Source of the DNA: DATKUC01 sp964577375
GTDB lineage: Bacteria; Spirochaetota; Spirochaetia; DSM-27196; DATKUC01
NCBI GenBank assembly: GCA_964577375.1
Contig: CAZNYW010000001.1
Coordinates: 113,889 to 177,888, forward strand
Reading direction: 5' to 3'
DNA: 64,000 nt
Shown here: one piece after another, positions 47,181-56,700 of the stretch
Layout of the letters: the number at the start of each line of letters is the position of its first letter
How positions within the stretch are numbered: position 1 is the first letter of the stretch
Notes under the pieces: model-generated
The model's database searches: none
What the model was told of the DNA's origin: nothing
The model's input: the letters and a program-made list of their open reading frames with translations, nothing else
Translations under genes and position numbers: made by a program

Positions 47181-48794
47181 ATGATCTATCAATTCTCGAT
47201 CTATAGCTATATCGAGTTCCTGTGCGCCGGAGTCATGTTCTTTCTGGGCGGCGTGATTGCGTCCCGCGGGCGAAAGCGCAGCGCCGCACCGCTCATTGCT
47301 CTTCTCACCGCTTCGGCGGTCTACGCGCTCACCTCGAGCTTTCGGCTCGCAGGGCTGATCCCGTCGGTCACCCTGCTGTGGACCCAGCTCCGTTATCTTT
47401 CAGAGGTCGTCATCGCTCCGGCGATGATCCTGTTCGCAATGAGCTTCTGCGAAGAGGATGTCCGCCGAAAACCGGTAGTGTCGGCCTTTCTCGCCACGGC
47501 ATCTGCTGTCGTGCTGATAGTGCAGGAGGCGTTCGCGCTCACCGAGCCGTCCGCCGCGGTTTCGGGAACCGCCGCCGCGGTGAGCGCCGGTCTGACAGGC
47601 GGAAATGCGGGCATACTTGCCTATCTGACCGATATCTACCTTGTCGCCTGCTTCGCCGCGGCGCTCGCTCTCACATTCATTTCGGTTTTCCGCGGCCGTG
47701 GTGATCAACCGTCCGCGTCGGCCGAGAGCGCCCGCAGGGCAATCGTGCTGTTCGCCGTTGCGATTGCGCTTGCCGGGTACCTCGCCGCCCGTGCCGCCTA
47801 CGATCCCGGGTCTCCCGCCTCGGCGGCGGCCTCTTCGTTTGCCGCGTCGTTGCTCTTCTCTTTTCTGTCCGTTCTGTTTGCCCTGCTGTTTCTCACCAGC
47901 GGAGCGAACGGCGAGGAGGATGTCCGCGTGGTGGGCTACGCCGCGCTGTTCCAGACAATGTCGGAAGGCGCGCTGATCCTCGATGCGACGGGAAGCGTTG
48001 AAGCTTTCAACATCGAATCGGTTGTCGCCTTCCCGGCGTTGAACGATCTGTCGATCGGTATGCCGTTCAAGAGCGTGGTGCCCGAGGATTCGGAGCTTCT
48101 GCGGCTCATCGAAAGTCAGCAGGGCGGCCAGATCGATCTGGTCGTCGACTCGGGTGACCGGCCACGGTACTTCGAGGCGACCGTTACGCCGCTTTCGGGT
48201 CGGACCTCACGGACAATCGGGCGGCTGGTTACGACGCGAAATGTGACCCGTCAGTATGAGTTGCTGCACGAGGTCAAGGCGCTGATGGTCCGCGATCCGC
48301 TTACCGGAGTCTACTCCCGGCGTCATTTCGAGGAGCTTGCCGCGCACCAGATGGCCCGAGCGGATCGAAGCGGCGACGGAATTGCGATCATGAGGATCGA
48401 CATCGATCATTTCAGCAGAATCAACGCGGAGGCGGGACGCACTGAAGGTGACGTGGTTCTGCGGAAGGTCGCGCACGCGTGCCAGAAATCGATCCGTTCG
48501 GCCGATATTCTGGCACGAAGCGGGGCGGACGGATTTCTCGCGCTGCTCTCCGAGTCGAGCGCGGAAGATGCCGAGCGCGCTGCCGGCCGTCTCGTCACCG
48601 CCGCCTGTACGCTCGAAGCGAAGCCCTCCGCGGAAGGGCATGCGCCGGTTCGCGTTTCGGTCAGCATCGGGATCGCAGCGCGTCCCGGCAGCGGTGGGCC
48701 GCTCCTCGCCGAGCTCATTCGCGACGCTGAACAGGCACTTCAGAAGGCAAAAGAGGCGGGTGGAAACATGGTTCGGCTCGCCGCCGACACATAG
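47181..48794 (+). CDS. 7TM sensor, PAS and degenerate GGDEF protein
   Basis: A 537-residue membrane protein. Residues 1-240 hold about seven hydrophobic helices in the pattern of the 7TM region found N-terminal to histidine kinases and cyclases. A PAS-like domain (ALFQTMSEGALILDATGSVEAFN) spans about 255-365. The GGDEF domain begins MVRDPLTGVYSRRHFEELA and keeps the IDIDHFSRIN segment, but the active-site GGDEF is SGADGF near residue 446, so cyclic-di-GMP synthesis is unlikely. It may bind GTP or act as a receptor or scaffold. The rest of the domain (VSVSIGIAARPGSGG, DAEQALQKAKEAGGN) is intact, arguing against decay. It is divergent from the attenuated aminotransferase. Confidence 0.88.
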   Translation: MIYQFSIYSYIEFLCAGVMFFLGGVIASRGRKRSAAPLIALLTASAVYALTSSFRLAGLIPSVTLLWTQLRYLSEVVIAPAMILFAMSFCEEDVRRKPVVSAFLATASAVVLIVQEAFALTEPSAAVSGTAAAVSAGLTGGNAGILAYLTDIYLVACFAAALALTFISVFRGRGDQPSASAESARRAIVLFAVAIALAGYLAARAAYDPGSPASAAASSFAASLLFSFLSVLFALLFLTSGANGEEDVRVVGYAALFQTMSEGALILDATGSVEAFNIESVVAFPALNDLSIGMPFKSVVPEDSELLRLIESQQGGQIDLVVDSGDRPRYFEATVTPLSGRTSRTIGRLVTTRNVTRQYELLHEVKALMVRDPLTGVYSRRHFEELAAHQMARADRSGDGIAIMRIDIDHFSRINAEAGRTEGDVVLRKVAHACQKSIRSADILARSGADGFLALLSESSAEDAERAAGRLVTAACTLEAKPSAEGHAPVRVSVSIGIAARPGSGGPLLAELIRDAEQALQKAKEAGGNMVRLAADT

Positions 48795-48803
48795 AGGTTC
48801 TGT

Positions 48804-48961
48804 ATGTGTGAGACGCTCGAGCTCCTCGATCTGGACAAAACCGCCTATCATGCGCTCTTCGAAAATCACCGAAATCCGTGGACCGTGCTCCCATTGCTCG
48901 CGGCATATATTCGGGCCCATCTGAGGCCGGAAAACCGGGGGATGGTTTCTCCCGGCGCATT
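48804..48961 (+). CDS. N-terminal fragment of a left-handed beta-helix acyltransferase-like gene, cut by the gap
   Basis: The frame from ATG 48804 reads MCETLELLDLDKTAYHALF, then NPWTVLPLLAAYIRAHL and ends at MVSPGA before the gap. This resembles the start of UDP-N-acetylglucosamine pyrophosphorylase-like hexapeptide-repeat proteins (LD-...-FE---YPWE-LP-I--FI). The C-terminal beta-helix would be in the missing sequence. The start lies 9 bases after the GGDEF stop. Only about 52 codons are visible, so the call rests on the N-terminal motif. Confidence 0.55.
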
Positions 48962-49061
48962 NNNNNNNNNNNNNNNNNNNNNNNNNNNNNNNNNNNNNNN
49001 NNNNNNNNNNNNNNNNNNNNNNNNNNNNNNNNNNNNNNNNNNNNNNNNNNNNNNNNNNNNN
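48962..49061. other. 100-N assembly gap
   Basis: The run of exactly 100 N is the usual placeholder for a gap of unknown length. The same 9 bases (CGGCGCATT) end the left contig (48953-48961) and begin the right one (49062-49070). Joining at that overlap would not keep the two flanking frames in phase, and each flank lacks half a gene, so real sequence of several hundred bases is probably missing. Confidence 0.97.
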
Positions 49062-49642
49062 CGGCGCATTCGCGGCTCTCGACCGACGAGATCGCTTCCC
49101 TGGTCTTCGACTCCGAGATCGAGCGTGATTCGGAGACCGGAAAGTACGATTCTCGCGAGCATTTTCGCCGGATAAGCAGTGCAATAAGCGCCGACCGGGA
49201 CTGGACATACGAGCAGTTCGTCGACGAGTACAAGAACGTCTTTGTCCTGAATGACGAGGCTGTGGGCGCCCTTCTGTACGCTGCAAAGCACTGCGCGGCG
49301 TCGATTCTTTCCAATACCACCTATCTGCATTCCCTGTGGCTGTTCGAGCAGGAACTGCTTGCCACGATACCCGAATCCTATATCTTTTCATACAAAGTTG
49401 CCGTGATGAAGCCGAATCCCGAGATCTGGCGGATAGCACTCGCCCGTTCCGGCGTACCGGCGTCACGGTGCCTCTACATCGACGATCTGGAGAAATTCTG
49501 CAGTGCGGCAGAGGAACTTGGCATAAGGTCGATTCATTACCTGAAGGGAACGACCGATCTGACGGCGGAGATCAGCGGGTGGCTCCGGCAGATTGCACCA
49601 GTTGCCGGGGATGTCCGCGCCGGAGCGACTGCGGGCGGTTAA
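49062..49642 (+). CDS. HAD-superfamily phosphatase (YihX-like), 5' end in gap
   Basis: The visible 193 residues, starting AHSRLSTDEIASLVFDSEIERDSETGKYD, match the cap and core of class I HAD phosphatases of the YihX group. SILSNTTYLHSLWL carries motif II (SNT), YKVAVMKPNPEIW motif III (the conserved Lys), and CLYIDDLEKFCSAAEELGI motif IV (DD). The N-terminal DxD nucleophile motif must lie in the gap, about 25-30 residues upstream. These enzymes dephosphorylate sugar phosphates such as glucose-1-phosphate. The ABC transporter genes follow 77 bases downstream. Confidence 0.85.
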
Positions 49643-49652
49643 CCGGGAGTCC

Positions 49653-49699
49653 GGGGAGCAATCCCCATAAAAAGGATCTGCCGGTCGTTCGGCCGGCAG
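49653..49699 (+). promoter_or_regulatory. Two small hairpins before the solute-binding protein
   Basis: A GGGGA/TCCCC hairpin near 49653-49666 is followed by a 7-base-pair stem CTGCCGG/CCGGCAG (arms 49678-49684 and 49693-49699). The second stem ends 21 bases before the start of the binding-protein gene and may affect mRNA stability or translation; no T-run is present. Confidence 0.4.
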
Positions 49700-49719
49700 T
49701 AAACGAGGAGGGTTCAAAT

Positions 49720-50718
49720 ATGAGGTTCAAGGCAGCATTCCTTGCGGTGCTTCTGATCGTGCCATTCGCGCTGTTTGCCCGTGGTCAGAAGGAGGCAGCG
49801 CAGAGCCAGACGGTGGTTCTCTACACGGCTCACGAACAGGACATCGTAGATGCGATGGTCCCCATGTTCGAAGCGGACACGGGAATCAAGGTGCAGTATG
49901 TAAAGGCAGGTTCCGGTGATATCATCCAGCGGGTGAAAGCCGAGCAGGCAAATCCCCAGGGTGACGTGATCTGGAGCATCGGGGGGGAACAACTGGAGGC
50001 GATGCCCGAGCTGCTCGCGTCGTACACGCCCAAAGACTGGGACAAGATCGAGCCTGTGTTCAAGGTCGGCAACAACTGGTTGCCCTACACCGGTATCGTG
50101 ATGGTTTTCATCGTAAACACGAATCTGGTGCCGGCCAATCTTACGCCGCAGAAGTGGACCGATCTGGCCGATCCGAGACTGAAGGGCAAGATCTCTTCGG
50201 CGCGGGCAGACAAGTCGGGCTCGTCATACATGCAGCTCGCAACCGTGCTCAACATCTACAAAGACAAGGGCTGGGATGTATACAGGTCGATACTTCAGAA
50301 CTTCGTCCTTTCGGGAAGCTCCGGTGCGGTGTCCCGGTTCGTGAACGACGGCGAAGCCGCGGTCGGACTCACGCTGGAAGACAATGCGTTCCGCTACGTC
50401 GAAGGCGGTGGGCCGGTCAAGATAGTCTATCCCGCGGACGGCACTACAGCGGCTCCCGACGGCATCGCGCTCATCAAGGGTGCTCCGCATCCGGACGCCG
50501 CAAAGGCGTTCATCGACTGGGCGTTGTCGAAGAAGGCGCAGGACTTCCTCGTCGAGAAGATGGCCCGCCGCCCCGTGCGCGTGGACGGCGCAGTTCCGGC
50601 CGGTCTTCCGCCGCTGAGCCAGGTCAAGACGGTTCCCTACAGCTTCAAGTGGTCCGCGGACAATCGTGACGCGTTCGTCAAGCAGTGGACCAATTTGGTG
50701 ATGCAGCTCGGTATCTAG
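49720..50718 (+). CDS. Fbp/Afu-type ABC transporter solute-binding protein
   Basis: A 332-residue periplasmic binding protein. A signal peptide (MRFKAAFLAVLLIVPFALFA) is followed by RGQKEAAQSQ, a start common in spirochaete binding proteins. VVLYTAHEQDIVDAMVPMFEADTGIKV and VKAEQANPQGDVIWSIGGEQLEAM fit the FbpA/AfuA family. The tandem Tyr that bind Fe(III) near the C-terminus of true FbpA are not obvious, so the ligand may be a sugar phosphate or another anion. The adjacent HAD phosphatase would fit that, but this is inference. ATG 49720 has GAGGAGGG 6 bases upstream. Confidence 0.9.
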   Translation: MRFKAAFLAVLLIVPFALFARGQKEAAQSQTVVLYTAHEQDIVDAMVPMFEADTGIKVQYVKAGSGDIIQRVKAEQANPQGDVIWSIGGEQLEAMPELLASYTPKDWDKIEPVFKVGNNWLPYTGIVMVFIVNTNLVPANLTPQKWTDLADPRLKGKISSARADKSGSSYMQLATVLNIYKDKGWDVYRSILQNFVLSGSSGAVSRFVNDGEAAVGLTLEDNAFRYVEGGGPVKIVYPADGTTAAPDGIALIKGAPHPDAAKAFIDWALSKKAQDFLVEKMARRPVRVDGAVPAGLPPLSQVKTVPYSFKWSADNRDAFVKQWTNLVMQLGI

Positions 50719-50751
50719 CACCAACTTCGAATCGCTCAATTCAAAAGACCA

Positions 50752-50780
50752 CCCTGACCCGCGTCAGCGGGTCAGGGTTT
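50752..50780 (+). terminator. Intra-operon stem-loop after the binding-protein gene
   Basis: A perfect 11-base-pair stem (50752-50762 and 50767-50777, 4-base loop) is followed by TTTG. Such partial terminators after a binding-protein gene normally stabilise its message and lower expression of the following ABC and permease genes. Confidence 0.7.
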
Positions 50781-50844
50781 GTGAAACCGGGAACGGAACC
50801 GGGCGCGAACCCCGGACCGGGTGGGACGCTCCGAGAGATACTAC

Positions 50845-51975
50845 ATGTCAGTAATTCGCTTGACGAATATCGAAAAGAATTTCGGCCTGGTTCACGCTCT
50901 TCGGGACGTGAACATCGAAATTCAGTCCGGTGAGTTCTTCACGCTTCTCGGGCCTTCCGGGTGCGGGAAAACCACGCTCCTGCGAATCCTTGCCGGTTTC
51001 TACATCCAGGACCGCGGCACAATTCACATCGGCGACAGGCTCATGGACGGTGTGCCGCCCTACGAGCGAAATACCGGAATGGTCTTCCAGAACTATGCGG
51101 TCTTCCCCCATATGACCGTCTTCGAAAATGTCGCCTTCGGACTGCGCAACCGGCGAGTCGCCGGCGATGAGATCAGGAAACGTGTTTCGAAGGTCCTGGA
51201 GACCGCCCGCCTTACCGGCTACGAGCAGCGGACGCCTGACCAGCTTTCCGGCGGTCAGCAGCAACGCGTCGGACTCGCGCGGGCACTGGTGATCGAGCCG
51301 CAGGTGCTTCTGATGGACGAGCCGCTTTCAAACCTGGACGCAAAGCTGCGGCTGGAGATGCGTGAAGAGATCAGGGACATTCAGAGGCAGCTCGGTATTA
51401 CCACCGTCTACGTGACTCACGACCAGGAGGAGGCTCTCGTCATTTCCGATCGGATCGCGGTAATGAATCAGGGGCAGGTCCAGCAGATTGGAAGCGCATG
51501 GGACGTCTACAAAAGGCCGGCGAACACCTTCGCGGCTTCATTTGTCGGTCACATGAACTTTCTGGATGCGACCGTGAAAGAGGCGGGTGCGGGGACGTCA
51601 TCGGGTCCCCGATTCGAGGTCGCGGGCGCCATCGGGCCCGTGAGCGCGAACCAGTGGCGTGCGTCGCTGTCCGGCGAAGGCACCGTCCGACTGGCCTTTC
51701 GACCGGAGGACCTCCAAATCGGAAGCAAAACGGGAGAGAGGGATAGTGCGCTGAGGCTTTCCTGCACGGTGGAAAAGAGCACTTTCACAGGAACCCTCGT
51801 GCAGTACAGCCTTCGTACGGCGGAAGGCGCGAACCTGATCGCCGAACGGCACCGGCCCGAAAAGGCCGGCATTATTGCCGCAGGAACCGTTGTCACCGCC
51901 GCGGCGGCACAAGAATCGCTTCATATCTTCCGCCGCGAAAATGACGCTCGAATCGTCCGGGACGGTGTCAGATGA
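50845..51975 (+). CDS. ABC transporter ATP-binding protein (FbpC/PotA-like)
   Basis: A 376-residue CUT2/FbpC-type ATPase. Walker A is LLGPSGCGKTTLLR, the Q-loop MVFQNYAVFPHMT, the signature LSGGQQQRVGLARAL, Walker B VLLMDEPLSNLDAKL and the H-loop YVTHDQEEAL. A C-terminal TOBE-like domain (about 285-370) contains FRPEDLQIG. ATG 50845 is used; the frame upstream to 50821 is not supported. Its stop overlaps the permease start by 4 bases, coupling the two. It energises the adjacent permease. Confidence 0.95.
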   Translation: MSVIRLTNIEKNFGLVHALRDVNIEIQSGEFFTLLGPSGCGKTTLLRILAGFYIQDRGTIHIGDRLMDGVPPYERNTGMVFQNYAVFPHMTVFENVAFGLRNRRVAGDEIRKRVSKVLETARLTGYEQRTPDQLSGGQQQRVGLARALVIEPQVLLMDEPLSNLDAKLRLEMREEIRDIQRQLGITTVYVTHDQEEALVISDRIAVMNQGQVQQIGSAWDVYKRPANTFAASFVGHMNFLDATVKEAGAGTSSGPRFEVAGAIGPVSANQWRASLSGEGTVRLAFRPEDLQIGSKTGERDSALRLSCTVEKSTFTGTLVQYSLRTAEGANLIAERHRPEKAGIIAAGTVVTAAAAQESLHIFRRENDARIVRDGVR

Positions 51976-53633
51976 GACTGGCAGTCAACCGGAGGTTCGA
52001 TTTCTGGACGCTGGTTACCCTGCTCGGCTACGCGGTTGTGGTGCTGCTTCTGGTCCTTCCGCTTCTGAATATCTTTGCCTCGAGCTTTATTGGAAAGGAA
52101 AGCGGCAGATTCGACCTTTCGAACTACCGGGAGTTTCTGTCGAAACCCTACTACCTGACCACCATCGTGAACAGCCTGATCGTTTCGGTGGGCGGTACGC
52201 TCGGGTCGATACTCCTGGGGATCCCTCTGGCTTTTTTTGTATCACGCTACCGGATCTACGGAACCCCTCTTCTGTCGACGCTTGCCGTTCTGGCGCTTCT
52301 GTCGCCGCCGTTTATCGGCGCGTACTCGTGGGTCATCATGCTCGGTAACAACGGTTTCGTACGCAACTTCCTGAGCACAATCGGCATCGGGCTTCCGCCG
52401 ATCTACGGGCCCTTCGGTATCATCCTGGTCTACAGCCTTCAGCATTATCCGTTCATTTTTCTCATGGTTTCCGGTGCGCTCTCGACCGTCGACCGCTCTC
52501 TCGAGGAGGCCGCTCAGAACCTGGGCGCGCGTGGAACGCGAACCTTCATGAGGGTGACGCTTCCGCTGGTCACGCCGTCGCTGACGGGCGGCGCTCTGAT
52601 TGCGTTCATGATGTCGCTTGCCGATTTCGGCACGCCGATGATACTTGGCCGCAATTTCCGCGTGCTGCCGACAATGGCGTATAATTTGTTCACTTCCGAT
52701 ATCGGAGAAAATCCTGGCCTCGCCTCGACGGTGAGCATCTTCCTGATCCTGGTCTCGACAATAGTTCTCTTCTTCCAGCGCTACGCCGCCGCCCGCCGCA
52801 AGTACTCGAGCTCGCTCGTGAACCGGCCGGTCATCAAACGCCTCGCAGGCTGGAAGGCATTCGTCGTTCACCTGGTGTGCTACCTGATTGTTGCGTTGAG
52901 CTCGCTGCCGCTGGCCGTCGTTGTTGTCTCTTCGTTCAGAAAGACACGCGGACCCGTCTTTCACCCCGGATTCGATCTTGGAAGCTACGCCAAAGTAATT
53001 CATGATGTTCCGCAGGCGATATTCAACACGCTCTCTTTTTCGCTGCTCGCGGTCATTGCCATTGTAATTGCCGGTACGCTTCTGGGTTTTGTTCTTGCCC
53101 GGAAAACGAACATCGCAAGCAAAATGCTCGATCCTCTGCTGATGATTCCCTACATCGTTCCCGGGACGGTCCTCGGAATAGGCTTTGTTGTCGCATTCAA
53201 CCGAAAACCGATCTATCTTGTGGGGACTGCGACTATTCTGATCCTGTCCTACTTCATCCGGAGGCTGCCCTACAGTGTCCGGTCGGCTGCTTCGATTCTG
53301 AAACAGATTGATCCGAGCATGGAGGAGGCGGCTGTTAATCTCGGCGCACGGCCTGCGAGGACGTTCAGGCTGGTGACGCTTCCGCTGATGGGTCCCGGAG
53401 TGCTTTCCGGCGCGGTAATGAGCTGGGTCACGGCAGTCAACGAGCTCTCGTCGTCGATCGTGCTCTACGTCGGTGCGACTGCGACCATGACCGTGCGAAT
53501 CTATCTCGCGGTTCTCGACGGTTACTTCGGAACGGCGTCGGCTTTGGCGACGATGCTGCTTGCGGCGACCGGGATAGCGCTCTACGTTGTGAACAAGTTC
53601 TTCGGGGTGAAGAGCGACGCGTTCGTCAGTTGA
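51972..53633 (+). CDS. Fused ABC transporter permease (FbpB-like)
   Basis: A 553-residue membrane protein that joins two BPD_transp_1 permease domains. Each half has its EAA coupling loop: EEAAQNLGARGTRTFMRVTLP near residue 180 and EEAAVNLGARPARTFRLVTLP near residue 455. About 12 hydrophobic helices are visible. This fused arrangement is normal for the Fe(III)/thiamine/sugar-phosphate FbpB/ThiP/AfuB group. It forms the channel with the FbpC-like ATPase and accepts substrate from the upstream binding protein. Confidence 0.93.
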   Translation: MRLAVNRRFDFWTLVTLLGYAVVVLLLVLPLLNIFASSFIGKESGRFDLSNYREFLSKPYYLTTIVNSLIVSVGGTLGSILLGIPLAFFVSRYRIYGTPLLSTLAVLALLSPPFIGAYSWVIMLGNNGFVRNFLSTIGIGLPPIYGPFGIILVYSLQHYPFIFLMVSGALSTVDRSLEEAAQNLGARGTRTFMRVTLPLVTPSLTGGALIAFMMSLADFGTPMILGRNFRVLPTMAYNLFTSDIGENPGLASTVSIFLILVSTIVLFFQRYAAARRKYSSSLVNRPVIKRLAGWKAFVVHLVCYLIVALSSLPLAVVVVSSFRKTRGPVFHPGFDLGSYAKVIHDVPQAIFNTLSFSLLAVIAIVIAGTLLGFVLARKTNIASKMLDPLLMIPYIVPGTVLGIGFVVAFNRKPIYLVGTATILILSYFIRRLPYSVRSAASILKQIDPSMEEAAVNLGARPARTFRLVTLPLMGPGVLSGAVMSWVTAVNELSSSIVLYVGATATMTVRIYLAVLDGYFGTASALATMLLAATGIALYVVNKFFGVKSDAFVS

Positions 53634-53660
53634 CGGCGCGAGGAACCGCCGCGCACCGAG

Positions 53661-53689
53661 TTGGCAGACCGCTTTCTGCAGCCTATAAT
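53661..53689 (+). promoter_or_regulatory. Promoter of the CoA-dehydratase activase-like gene
   Basis: TTGGCA (53661-53666), 17 bases, TATAAT (53684-53689), a 5/6 and 6/6 match. It lies between the permease stop and the ATG at 53723. Confidence 0.8.
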
Positions 53690-53722
53690 CAGGACGTACA
53701 CGTATCCAATCAGGAATCGTAG

Positions 53723-56700
53723 ATGAATTTTCCTGCGCTCGGCATCGATGCAGGCTCTGTCTCCGTTTCGCTCGTACGGCTTACGGAGGACGCCACCGAC
53801 ATTCGCTACGCCTCCCACCACGGCCGGATTGCCGAAACGGTACGGTCGATGCTCGACGAGCTCGGCCCCGCCGGCCCGGAACGGTTGATGGCAACATCGA
53901 CGGCGGCGCCGGTCCTGCGGGAATGCAGCACCGTCGACACGCTCGTTGCGTCGATTCACGCCGCGAGGGCACGACGGCCGGACGTACGTTCGCTGCTGGT
54001 GGTTGGCGGGGAGCGATTTGCCCGGGTGCTCTTCAGCGAATCGGGCGAGTACGAAAAGGCGTGGCGAAATTCCTCCTGTGCCGCAGGGACGGGAAGCTTC
54101 CTCGACCAGCAGGCGCGCCGTCTCGGCCTGTCCGGGAGCGAAGAGCTCAGCAGCCTTGCCCTGTCGAACCGGGGGGCTGTGCCGGTTATCGCGTCGCGCT
54201 GCTCCGTATTTGCCAAGACTGACATCATCCATGCGCAGCAGGAGGGCTACACGCTGCCGGAGATTTGCGACGGGCTCTGTCTCGGACTCGCCCGGAACCT
54301 GCTGGATACCCTCGGGGCGGGCAGAAGCCTGCCGGAGCCGTTGCTCGTCGCAGGAGGGGTCGCGCGAAACGGCGCAGTTCTCCGTCACATCGCGGCGCTG
54401 ACCGGTTCGACGCCTGTCATCGACGAGCTGTCGCATCTGTATGGCGCCTACGGTGCAGCTCTCCTCGCCGCCGCGGATAGCTCTCTGGAACTACATGTTC
54501 GAACGGTCGACGAAATTCTTGCGCCCGCGGAATCCAGCCGCTCCTACTTCTATGCTCCGCTCGACAGCCCCTCAGAGGGATATCCGGATTTCGAAAGCGG
54601 TGAGCGTTATCTCTTCAGCTCCGAGAGGATGGGGGAGTCCAATCCGGTGGAGGTGGAGATCTTCGGCGAAGCCGCAACGGCCGGAGCGCAGCGCGGATTC
54701 CTCGGCATCGACATCGGATCGACGAGCACGAAGGGAGTCTTTACCGATGCCGAAGGCACGCCGCTAGTCGGTCTCTATACCCGCACCGCCGGACAGCCGC
54801 TTGCCGCTGTCCAGGGACTTTTCGAAGCTTTCGAGGACCTGTCCGAGCACAGCGGGCAGGCGTTCGAAGTGCTCGGAGCGACCACTACCGGATCCGGCCG
54901 GAAATTCGTTGGAACGATAATCGGCGCCGATCTCATTGTCGACGAGATCACCGCGCACGCGCGGGCCGCCTGCTCGCTCAATCCGGCGGTCGATACGATA
55001 ATCGAGATTGGCGGGCAGGACGCAAAGTTCACCACCGTTCGTGACGGCATGGTGACCTTCTCTCACATGAACACGGTGTGCGCGGCCGGAACCGGAAGTT
55101 TCCTTGAGGAACAGGCCGCTCGACTCGACGTGCCGCTCTCGAGTTTCGCCGGGCTCGCCGAGGGAGCGGCCTCTCCACTCGCGAGCGACCGGTGCACCGT
55201 CTTCATGGAACGGGACCTCAACCACCTCCTGCAGCGCGGATACCGGGTCTCCGAGCTGCTGGCTGCAGCGCTCCACTCCGTCCGAGAAAACTATTTCCAG
55301 AAGGTCGCGGTCAACGGCACCATCGGTGATCACATCTGCTTCCAGGGAGCCACTGCGAAGAATCGGGCGCTGGTTGCCGCATTCGAGCAAAAGCTCGGAA
55401 AGCGGATCGCCGTATCCCGGTTCTGTCACCTTGCAGGCGCGCTGGGCGCTGCGCTCCTGCTCATGGCCGATCCGCCTGAAACCACCACCTTCCGCGGCGT
55501 CGGCCTTCACCGCGAAGAGATTCCGGTACGGAGTGAGAGGTGTGAACTCTGTGCAAACCGGTGCCGTCTCCGGATTGCCGAGGTCGGCGGTGAGGAGGTT
55601 GCATTCGGTTTTCTCTGCGGCCGCGACTATCAAACCGACCACTATGTAGACAGCAACCGTTCCGGATTCGATCTTATGCGCGAACGGCGGCGGGCCGTTC
55701 GCCGCGCCGGCGCAGCAGAATCGCCCGGCTCCGCGATGGACCGTCCGTCCATCGGCATACCTGCTGCGCTGCACCTTTTTGCCGACTTTTCGCTCTGGGA
55801 AGTCCTTTTCACCCGTCTGGGGTTCACCGTCGTGCGCGGAGACCGCGCGCCGGACAGCGTGCAGCTTGGGCGCGAGGCGAGCGCTGCCGAGTTCTGCACA
55901 CCTGTTCGGGATCTCCTTGGCCAGGTATCCTGGCTGCTGGATAGGGCAGACCTTGTCTTTCTCCCCGACACCTTCCGAAATCCTGCGAGCGGGAAGAGCA
56001 ACTGCTACTACACCCAGTACGCCGCGGTGCTTGCGGGCGCCCTGGATTCCTCCCGGAGACGCATCATCTCGCCGCTGATCGAGCCCGGACGCGACGCGGA
56101 ACAGAAGCTGGCGCGTGAGCTCGCCGAATTGCTTTCGCCGGCGCTCGGCAGGACGGTGGGTCCGGGTGAGGTTGCCGAGGCGCTCGACCGGGCCGAGCAG
56201 ACAAGGAGCGGGCAGGCTGAAGTGCTGCGGGCGCTCTACGGCAAGTACGCTCCAGGCGAGCAGGAGGTACAGCGCGGGGCACTGTCCGTGGTGCTCGTCG
56301 GGAGGCCCTACACCATCCTCGCCCCGCACATGAACAAGCGCATTCCGGAGATTTTCGGAAGCCTGGGAGTGCGTGTGTTCTTTCAGGACATGGTACCGGC
56401 TGGTGAGCAGCCGGATCGGGCTTCCGATCCTGTCTCCTGGTTTCCCTGGCACCATGCATCAGATGCTCTCGATGCGGCCGAGTGGTGCGCCGCGCAGCCC
56501 GGCGTATATCCGGTCTATGTAACCTCCTTCAAGTGTTCGCCTGATTCCTTCGCGATCGAGTATTTCAAGGAGATGCTTGATCGCAAAAGAAAACCCTATC
56601 TGATTCTTCAGCTTGATGAGCACGATTCCAGTGTCGGGTACGAGACGCGCATAGAAGCTGCCGTTGCGGCATTTCGGAACCACGCACGCCGGCCTCTTGC

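Noticed and set aside
48878..49642. Single frame reading through the N-run into the HAD gene
   Set aside because: The left part is in a different frame from the real left gene and the N-run has unknown length; it is an artefact of translating N.
54764..56455. Minus-strand open frame of 563 codons inside the activase gene
   Set aside because: Pure antisense shadow of the 1417-residue activase, with no ribosome site and no recognisable domain.
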